Origin: Tricholoma matsutake
Taxonomy: Eukaryota; Basidiomycota; Agaricomycetes; Agaricales; Tricholomataceae
Direction of reading: 5' to 3'
Assembly (NCBI GenBank): GCA_026075535.2
Contig: AP026539.1
Coordinates: forward strand, 124,001 to 188,000
DNA length: 64,000 bases
The notes beneath the pieces are model-generated. The model was not told where the DNA came from. It saw only the letters and a program-made list of their open reading frames with translations, and did not search any database. This document shows, in pieces, positions 56,624 to 64,000 of this stretch; positions within the stretch are counted from its first letter, which is position 1, and every line of letters starts with the position of its first letter. The position numbers were made by a program, and so were the translations under genes.

Positions 56624-57097
56624 AATTGTAGAATCTGTGATGAATCACTTCTTCGACAAATTCAAAATTTTTCTTCGAGACCTCTCCAAACATTTACGGG
56701 TCACGTGATAAGGTTCGTCGAGGTTCGTCAATGGTTCGTCATTTGTCGGGCGCCTATTTTGACACTTCGGATCAATAACCCTTCCAACAGTGCCTGATCT
56801 CGGAGATATCACTGGATTCGGCTTGTAACTAAAATAGTCATCCGAATAGAGTGATGTAAATCATAACTAAACCAGATCCAATCGGTTGTCTGGTTGCAGC
56901 TGCCCTAATGACGAGCGCTGCCTCTCAATCACTGGCAGTCGCAATGTAAGGTGAGGCCTGGCATCGGCTTATGAAAGAAAAGGTAGATTACATATATACA
57001 AGTACTTCCGGCTCATGCCGAAAGGATGAGTAATCGGATGTGGCGCGGTGAAACAATGATGTATGCGCAAGTAAGAGAAGGCGCACTGATATGGGAA

Positions 57098-57108
57098 GTT
57101 GTGTTCTT
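57098..57108 (-). promoter_or_regulatory. E3 self-priming primer binding site
   Basis: On minus, AGAACACAACT, the exact complement of AGTTGTGTTCT in its own 5' LTR (57285-57295), 2 nt from the LTR, as in E1 and E2. Confidence 0.8.
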
Positions 57109-57110
57109 CT

Positions 57111-57511
57111 GTTAGGGTGACACCCACTATCTGCTAGCTAAGACCGTGCGGGTTCTCTCTACAAGAAGGGGGCGGGATCCGCACTCGTGATGGGGGAATT
57201 GATGGTTTTGATGCGAGGGGTTATTAATAGATGAGTTTGTTGAAATAGGCCTTTCACACCGAAAGCGTAGGTGGAATACCTAAGAGAACACAACTGGGGT
57301 CCCCTAGGCATATATTTAGGGTTTATATACTATGTTACATATATTGTACATTGTTGTTACCAACGCACTCGTACATGCACGTACATTTTGATGCGTGCGA
57401 AATAAAATTCTCACGCTATCAAAATGTAGCATCATTTGGCGTCATGTAGCGTAATTCAACATAATAAAATAAAAATGAAAGTTTATTAGGTAATGGGGTG
57501 GTTTCCTAATA
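57111..57511 (-). repeat. E3 5' LTR
   Basis: 401 bp with the same TATATAAA box and start region as the other E LTRs. Its first bases on minus are TATTAGG rather than TGTTAGG, a G->A change in the terminal TG. Confidence 0.93.
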
Positions 57512-57516
57512 CTTCT

Positions 57517-58687
57517 CATAATCAGAAAGTTTCACAGTAGATGCCGAAGGGGTAGTATCGACATCAGAAGATGCAGAAGGGGTAGTACTGACATCAGCAG
57601 GTGCAGGAGTGGCTTCATGTGAGAGACTTTCCAATGCTCGGGAATCACAAGTCTTCTTATCTATTGCAAACAATCAGTTCTGAATACTGGATGCTTTTAA
57701 GACTGTCACCATAAGCAGCTTCAAGAAACCTATCAAAGTGCGATAGAAAATCATCATTATACGAGCTTCCTAGAAACTGGTCCAATGATTGACCCTTTAA
57801 TGTAGCTCCTTCATTCAAGCTATCAATTTGAAGGTTAGATTCATGAGAAATGATGGGTCGAGTCACTTACACAAGAGTTGGAATGGCACCTCCCTCTTGA
57901 GGCATCGGTCCTCCCACAATGATCGTACAAGCCCAACCTGTTTGCCTGGCGATATTCTTGGCAGCATCTTCAATTGTACGAGGGAGCATGTCAATATGGC
58001 TATTGCAAACTAAAATATGATTCAAGTCATTATGGCCCAGATTTGTAACACTTACCCTTGTAGTATGCGATTGGGATTATCGCCTTCACTATCCATGGAC
58101 TTATACTCCTGCTGAAACTCTTCTACCTTTTCCTTGGTTGTTTCATCAGCTGAATTGTACCATTCCTGCATCTTCTGGTTATGAAAGGTGAAGCGATTGT
58201 GATGTGTAAACTCCTTAGTCAGATTGGCTTCTTTATGTGCTTCCCACACAGTGTTGAACTTCGGTTTAAGCTCTTCTCCATATAACTTTGCAAATGCTTG
58301 CCAGGGATGTAACAGTTGTGAAGTGCTCTTGAGATTTAGAACCTTTCGAGTGCCAGAACCTGAACTTGAACCACGACTCTTATTATAAATCCAATCGTGA
58401 ATTCGCTGCCCAATATTATCATATGCCGAACAAAAATATATAAGTGTTGGACAACTTACCTTTTCAGTTGACTTGAGCTTGGAGAGTTTTGCATGCTCCT
58501 CATTTCCTTTTGCAAACTCTATCTCCTGAGCAGATGGGGCATCGGCAGGCCATTTGTCATGGAAGTCTTCGTAAGCTTTAGCAAGAAAGGTGGGAACTGT
58601 TTTACTCTCCTGTGCTTCTCAAAACCCTGCAAGCAGGTTGTAAAGCCAAGCATGCTGCTCAGGAGTCGTCCAAGCTGCTTTTGGCAT
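57517..58687 (-). pseudogene. unknown mushroom-family gene, 5' part
   Basis: Starts at 58687 (MPKAAWTTPEQHAWLYNLLAGF) and continues PTFLAKAYEDFHDKWPADAP. An intron (GTAAGT..., about 58461 to 58407) leads to RIHDWIYNKSRG, LLHPWQAFAKLYGEELKPKFN, FTHHNRFTFHNQKMQEWYN and EKVEEFQQEYKSM. Further exons follow with introns near 58050 and 57870. The last stretch before E3 is Ser/Thr-rich with a repeated SSDVSTTPSAS-like unit, then LSDYE, joined across E3 to KERARNIARNKQLL. A TGA (58619-58621) in GF*EAQ is a CGA->TGA-type stop. Helical and charged; no known domain. Confidence 0.6.
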
Positions 58688-58792
58688 GGTAGTGCAAACC
58701 ACAAAGAAATTTGGCAATGTGCAACGTGACAAACAAGGCAGACCCATGTGACCGTGTTTCCCAGCCAAGTGAAGTGGCCTTACTGCAATGAT

Positions 58793-59055
58793 GGTTTCGC
58801 AATTAAAATATATTCTAAATAGATTAACCATCTGTACACTACTACATTGACAGTACATATAGGCATGAAAGATCTTATGGGACATAAGTGTTCACAGAAC
58901 TGGGCATAGATAAGTCCCCAGCATCGTTGGTCCAGCTGAAGTGGTGGTTTCACAATTAAAATATATTCTAAATAGATTAACCATCTGTATAGTACTACAT
59001 TGACAGTACATATAGGCATGAAAGATCTTATGGGACATAAGTGTTCGCAGAACTC
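58793..59055. repeat. tandem duplication, 153-bp offset
   Basis: GGTTTC(G/A)CAATTAAAATATATTC through ATGGGACATAAGTGTTC occurs twice, near 58794-58893 and 58947-59046, almost identical. Lies upstream of the unknown gene and could be within its promoter. Non-coding. Confidence 0.8.
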
Positions 59056-59059
59056 ATTA

Positions 59060-59930
59060 TAGATAGGTCTGTACTGTAGATCGACATGTCACCATCGACA
59101 TACTACCATTGACACATCATCATCGATGATGACAATGTGACAGTGGGACAGGGTGGTTAGAAAGGTCGTCTGGGAGGAGGTGTGGGTTGTCACTGGGGTT
59201 TGCAGGCCTGTACTGCTGATGGACATGCCACCGTCGACAAAAAAAATGTTGTCGGCATGTCGACAATGATGATGACAACAATGATGATGATGTGGCAGTG
59301 GGACTGGGTGGTTAGAAAGGTTGTCTGGGAGGAGAGGTGTGGGTTGTTGCTGGGGTTTTCAGGCCTGTACTGCTGATGGACATGTCACCATTGACAAAAA
59401 AAAATGTTGTTGGCACGTCGACGATGACGATGACGACGATGTGGCAGTGGGACTGGGTGGTTAGAAAGGTCATCTGGGAGGAGAGGTGTGGGTTGTTGCT
59501 GGGGTTTTCAGGCCTGTACTGCCGATGGACATGTCACCATCGACAAAAAAAAATGTTGTTGGCATGTTGACAATGACAACAACAACAACAACAATGATGA
59601 TGTGGCAGTGGGACTGGGTGGTTAGAAAGGTCGTCTGGGAGGAGAGGTGTGGGTTGTCACTGGGGTTTTCAGGCCTGTACTGCCGGTGGACATGTCACCG
59701 TTGACAAAAAAAAATGTTGTCGGCACGTCATTGATGATGATGATGATGTGGCAGTGGGACTGGGTGGTTAGAAAGGTCGTCTGGGAGGAGGTGTGGGTTG
59801 TTGCTGGGGTTTGCAGTCCTGTACCACTGAGCAAAATGTCACTGTCGACATGCCACCATCGACACATCATCATCTACCGACGACGATTTGGCAGTGAAAC
59901 AGGATGGTTAGGGGTATGGAACAGGGGGGA
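59060..59930. repeat. ~150-bp minisatellite
   Basis: Units start with GTGGCAGTGGGACTGGGTGG at 59137 (variant), 59292, 59441, 59602, 59748 and a partial near 59888, so the period runs 140-161 bp. Each unit holds GTTAGAAAGGTCGTCTGGGAGG, GGGGTTTTCAGGCCTGTACTG, GTCGACAAAAAAAATGTTGT and a variable GAT/GAC/AAC run that explains the length differences. Open frames across it only reflect the repeat. Confidence 0.85.
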
Positions 59931-60315
59931 CAGGGGCATGCCATCGATGTCGTAGTAGCTGTCTGTGTGCTAGTCATTGTCAAAGTTGTCATTTGAGGAG
60001 GTTTTGCAGCGGGACTAGCCACCATTGTTGGCAGCGATACAAAAGTCACAAAAGGGGCCCTCGACGACTTGCCTGGCTAGTAATGAGCCATCTGGCACAT
60101 GCTACAGCTACAGCTACCACTGGGCGAGCAAAACCTGGATGTCCAGAGGAATTGCTTGGACTGTGCACAGTGGTGCTGCAGCCTTCACAGGCCAAGATGG
60201 ATGCAGCAGTTACAGGGCAGCCACGATGCATAGCCACATCATAGCCACATCATAGCCACATCATTGCTGACCACTTGCACCACATCTAATCGCCAAACCT
60301 ACCTGCTGATCGACA
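59931..60315. other. region upstream of the dioxygenase gene
   Basis: No supported gene. It contains three perfect copies of an 11-bp unit ATAGCCACATC near 60230-60263 and would hold the promoter of the downstream gene. Confidence 0.4.
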
Positions 60316-61905
60316 ATGTCCAGGAATCGGAAAGCAAAAGCTGAGCAATCTGCAATCTTTGCCACTGTAGAGGAAGATCCTGATCTTCTCGATCTTCTGG
60401 AAATTGCGACATCCCCTGCTAGAAAAGCAATCTTTATCACCCACCTTTGCAAATCCCTGCCTGGTGCTTTTGATCGGTTTGAGGGCAAGGAGCCTGCACA
60501 GCTGTTTGATATCTTCACCACCTGGTTTGGCAACTATGACCAGTCCCATACCCCCTTTCATTGCATCAGTGGTGCATTATACCAGTGGCAGCAATACTTC
60601 CTGCAGAACCGATTCAGCAAGAGGCAATTCAGTACCTCAATCGGTTTGGATTGGACTGATGATGACAAGTTGGCCTTTCTGGGCAAGATCCGAGTCGTAT
60701 ATGTTTCCAAGCTCAAAACCCCCTATCCACCCAAATACCACTGGATGGTGGAATCTTTGGCGATTGAGCAGAGATGGAAGGGGTACATGGAAACAGGAAA
60801 GCAGCCCGATCCCAGGCACAAGCAATATCCTTTATTTTTTGTTGATCCTAAGAAACTTCAGGGGGATTTTGGAGAGCAGGATACTGTTATTGTCTACGAT
60901 AAGAGAACACAGGAGCTGGTGATGGTTATCATTCAGAATTTTGTTGGCCATCCAGCACTTCTTCATTGCATGGAAGATATCATCAAAGATAATGTAAAGT
61001 ATTGCAAGAGCATGCGAGTAAGCATTTTGTTCTAATATTCATTATCTTGATTCAGCCTTTTTTTAGCTTGCTGATCCAGGCAGCATCGTTCAGACTGGAG
61101 TTTCTGCTGGAGCACGAAGCAAGCCTACAATTGGTTGGGTCAAAAATATCAAGTCAAAGAAGCTGTCCGATCAATTTGTCGATCATCTCGATGAGAGGAC
61201 TGCCCATGCTTTCTCTCTTCTGTGGATGCTTATTCGCAGATGACTTCCCGATGAGCTATCAGATGATATCCTCACTTGGCTTGCTGAGACTGGGATTTAT
61301 TGGATGAACAAGAAGATTGTTGGGGGCTTTGAGGAGAATAGTGTTAAAGGGGAGTTAGAGTTGGAAATTGGAGAAGAATCATTCAATTTTGAATGGGCAG
61401 AGCTCGCTCCTCCTTCAGGAGCAATGGCTGCAAATTATTCTAGGCATTTACCACCAGTTATATTACAGCTTCTCCTGACTAACAATGTTTCTCTTCTAGG
61501 TTTGTTCATCAAGAGGTCAATCAGCCACATAAGTTTGCTACTGCCTGGACGATATTGAGGACTTTCAGAGAAGATCAGGGTGGTCACTTCTACAACTGTA
61601 AGTATGGTATTCGGGCCAAAGGAGGTAATGATACAATTGTTGCATGGGATCCCTTGCATTTTCATGGTACAAGCCTCCAAGATTACCCTCCCGAGACAGA
61701 TGCCATTTCTCAATACAACCAGGTTGTGCTTGCTATTGTTACTCCAAATTGGATTCCAGGGCTTTGGAAGAAATATGCTATGGAGCAGGCAGCTTTAGAT
61801 GAGATGTTAGAGAGTATAGTGTCAGATGATGAAGAGCCTGAGGAGGGTGACGAGAGGGGTGACTCGGATGGGGGCGACTCGGATGGGGGCTTTGAGTCGG
61901 TTTAG
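60316..61905 (+). pseudogene. TET/JBP-like 2-oxoglutarate dioxygenase, KDZ-linked
   Basis: Three exons: 60316-61017, 61067-61443, 61500-61905. Intron 1 is 49 nt (GT...AG); intron 2 is 56 nt with a GC donor (61444) and AG acceptor. The N-terminal half is helical (QLFDIFTTWFGNYDQ, YPPKYHWMVESLAIEQRWKGY). Then VQTGVSAGARSKPTIGWVKN, EWAELAPPSGAMAANYSR, and the oxygenase end: VHQEVNQPHKFATAWT (an H-x-E where H-x-D is usual), GGHFYNCKYGIR, and DPLHFHGTSL with the likely distal His. The tail is acidic. TET/JBP enzymes oxidise 5-methylcytosine or thymine; fungal members are known to travel with KDZ transposons. An in-frame TGA (61241-61243, probably from CGA) breaks it. Assignment to TET/JBP rather than another 2OG family is by pattern and context. 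Confidence 0.6.
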
Positions 61906-61946
61906 TTTGTCTTTGTTTTTTTGTGTACCTCATTACTTTTGCAACC
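61906..61946 (+). other. 41-bp gap between dioxygenase and transposase genes
   Basis: Only 41 bp separate the TAG at 61903-61905 from the ATG at 61947; the stretch is T-rich. That is too short for a normal fungal terminator plus promoter, so shared transcription is possible. Confidence 0.5.
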
Positions 61947-64000
61947 ATGCCACTGAAGCGGAAAGACGATAGCTCAGTATCATCTGCTGGATCAACTGCA
62001 AAACAAATAAAACCAGCCTTTCATACACCTACCACTGCCAGTTCTGGCTTAACCACAGTGGGGGCAGCGACATCAAAGAAAAATCGGATTGTCACTTTAC
62101 GAACTAGTGCTAGTGGTCATCGTGGATATCAAACACAAGACATAGATTCTCCATCTGCATCTCCCACTCCTGATGATTGCTTTACACCCTTGTCTGAAGC
62201 AGCAGCCTTGGATTCTACTTCTGGATTGGTTACCGATATTCAAACAGCAGAAAGTGATGATGTATCTCCTGGAAAGCCTAAACTCAAGAAAAAGAATACA
62301 ACAACAGTAAGAGTACAATTGCTTTATAATGACATCATACTTAATTATATTTGTAGTCAAAACTTCAGGATTGGCTTTCATATCGTCAAGCCTGTTTACT
62401 TGAGCTGCTTCGGCATGATGGTCTGGCTAGCCATTTAGGCCATGACACTTGTTTTAGTTGTCAACAACAAACCGATGCCAGCTGGAAATGTCTAGATTGT
62501 ATTGATGGTGGTTTACTGCGATGCAGAGGTTGTTTGCTTGCTGCCCATGCTTCACACCCTCTACATCGGATTGAGGTAAATATAGTTATTACCATTATCG
62601 ATTTTTCAATACTGATAAAACCTAGCAATGGAATGGATTCTATTTTTGCAGGTCTTCTCTTCATGAAGCAGGACTTCGCATCCAACTGGGGAATGATGGT
62701 GCCAAATGCATTTCGCCAATATCTGGGCCTCCTGCATTCACTGTAACAGATCTGTCTGGTGTTCATTGTGTTGCAGTGGACTTCTGTGACTGCTGCCAAA
62801 ATGGAATTGTCCCTCATCATATACAGCTTTTATGAGCAGGGTGGTTTCCAGCAACATTTAATTGGCCCCAAAATGCCTTTACCTTTCGCTGTCTCAATTT
62901 CTACCATGAGTTGACTCTACAAGGCAAAGTAAATGCATATGACTTTTGCCACACAGTCCTTTGCCTCACAGATAGTCTTGAGCTTGAGCAAACTCCTGTC
63001 GGTTTTGATTTTTCTAATGATGATTATGCCATGCTTATTGTAAGTTCCTTTTTAGAATTGCCTATCTGAGTTCCAACAGGCTATTCGCATATGGCGCCAT
63101 CTTCTAATGCTCAAACAATCAGGCCACGGACATTGTTCTGAAGGTGCCTTGTCAACTTCACATGGTGAACTGGCTATTGAATGTCCTGCCTGCCCCCATC
63201 CTGGATGAAACCTACCTGATAATTGGAATGTTGCAGATCCAAAGCAGTAAGCACTATTCTCAATGGTGATTCAGCCCTAATATATGACTTGTAGATATTT
63301 GTATACACAATTTCTGGCAGTTGATGGAAACTTTAAACTGCAATTGAAGGAGCATGGAATAAATGATCCAGAACTTGCTCCTGGGTGGGCATATTTTGTT
63401 GAGGAAGAAGACTATCAAGCATTTATCAGAAACTTTATTGACCAGCCAGAGGTATGTGTGTGTGATGCCAGTTTTATAGTGGATCTAATATCTGCCAAGA
63501 TTAACACATGTCAGTCAGAGCATGATGCATTGGTGCAGGCAGCTATTTGTTCTACACCAGGATATAAGGTTACTGGTGTTATACTTGTTATTTGTCCCCG
63601 CCATGGTCTTATTCGCAGAAATGGAGTTGGTGATCTGCAAAAAGGAGAATGGTATAGTGCACTATAATTATTATTTGTTGAATGGATGTTGATTGTCCAA
63701 TAGATTCTGCAATATTGACTATGTAATCTTATCGTCAATCAAGGGAGAAGCCTTTTCCTGCATTGTTTTGACTTATGATATTGGATGCCAATACTCCAAA
63801 AAATTTGACCAACGGATGTCCAAGTTTTCACCAGAGCTGCAGCTGAGTAAAGGAACTATTATCGAGTTTGGAGTCCCTAGTTGGCATATCAATGCTCATG
63901 GTCCTGATTGTCAGGCAGATTTTGGACTTGGCTTTCGGGATGGAGTTGGGCGTACTTGTGGTGAAGAAGTTGAGAGTACATGGGCTAGGACTAATCTTTT
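61947..64000 (+). pseudogene. KDZ transposase with CxC2 cluster, runs off the window
   Basis: N-terminal Ser/Thr-rich basic region (MPLKRKDDSSV); intron (62308 to about 62355); CxC2-type cluster CFSCQQQTDASWKCLDCIDGG...CRGC with HASHPLHRIE; then FCDCCQNGIVPHHIQLL, FPATFNWPQNAFTFRCLNFYHELTLQGK, and CPACPHPG. The RNase H-like core follows: QFLAVDGNFKL (first Asp), GVGDLQKGEW (second acidic residue), LTYDIGCQYSKKF, and GVGRTCGEEVESTW (Glu). These are hallmark KDZ motifs. At least five short introns are visible. TGA at 62833-62835 and 63206-63208 each fall where Arg is expected, so CGA->TGA. The sequence ends before the C-terminus and any terminal inverted repeat. Confidence 0.9.

Larger units (their letters stand above)
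51293..57511 (-). mobile_element. Ty3/gypsy retrotransposon E3, full length
   Basis: 6219 bp on minus, LTRs 57111-57511 (5') and 51293-51693 (3'), perfect duplication CTTCT (51288-51292 and 57512-57516). The 5' LTR outer end reads CCTAATA instead of CCTAACA on plus. It sits inside an exon of the unknown gene. It is the best preserved E copy: gag is fully open and pol has few stops. Confidence 0.96.

Noticed and set aside
59060..59930. CRISPR-like array
   Set aside because: Units are about 150 bp with no constant repeat/unique spacer structure, in a fungal genome; it is a minisatellite.
60404..60922. 172-codon frame overlapping the dioxygenase exon 1
   Set aside because: An out-of-frame shadow; the 60316 frame continues through both introns into the oxygenase motifs.

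Overview
The window looks like heterochromatin-like DNA from a mushroom-forming basidiomycete (Agaricomycete). Evidence: spliceosomal introns of about 50-80 nt; a KDZ transposase with its CxC2-type cysteine cluster next to a TET/JBP-like dioxygenase; RecQ-like and PIF1-like helicase fragments; and several repetitive gene families I associate with mushroom genomes. Almost every gene is broken. The breaks are largely CGA->TGA changes, the mark of methyl-CpG decay. No clearly intact housekeeping gene is visible.

Layout. 1-3128: remnants of a hypothetical gene, a RecQ-like helicase (minus) and a WD40-like gene. 3129-9338: complete but mutated chromodomain Ty3/gypsy element E1 (402/401-bp LTRs, perfect GTAAC target duplication) inserted in or beside the WD40-like gene. 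9642-12120: JmjC (KDM3-like) pseudogene, convergent with an ABCC-type ABC transporter pseudogene (12180-14640, minus). 14725-16851: PIF1-like helicase fused to a USP-like peptidase with the catalytic Cys changed to Ser.

16991-43690 is a stack of nested insertions. A Ty1/copia element (C1) is split by gypsy element E2 (17784-38113), by a 945-bp hAT-like element (38709-39653) and by a 2.1-kb inverted-repeat element (40872-42982). E2 is split by a second gypsy family, N1 (22785-36903, coding on minus). N1 holds a solo copy of its own LTR (29838-31406), which holds a solo E-family LTR (30010-30411). N1 also holds a hAT-like element (33243-35520), which holds a solo LTR of a third LTR family (33413-34171). 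Target duplications or reading-frame continuity support the joins.

43914-46785: unknown mushroom-family gene (minus). 46926-49773: fragment N2 of the N family. 49776-50160: AT-rich short repeats. 50302-58687: another unknown gene (minus), split in an exon by complete element E3 (51293-57511, minus, TSD CTTCT). 58793-59930: a 153-bp duplication and a ~150-bp minisatellite. 60316-64000: TET/JBP-like dioxygenase gene and, 41 bp downstream on the same strand, a KDZ transposase gene running off the window.

How it fits together: chromodomain retroelements (expected to read methylated H3K9), methyl-CpG decay in every family, a JmjC demethylase relative and a transposon-linked candidate 5-methylcytosine oxidase point to a compartment shaped by cytosine methylation and transposon defence. 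Most unusual features: an antisense, intron-containing gene conserved at the 3' end of family N; exact second copies of the polypurine tract inside pol in both gypsy families; an 11-nt self-priming site in family E; and outward-facing tRNA-like promoters in the 2.1-kb inverted-repeat element.
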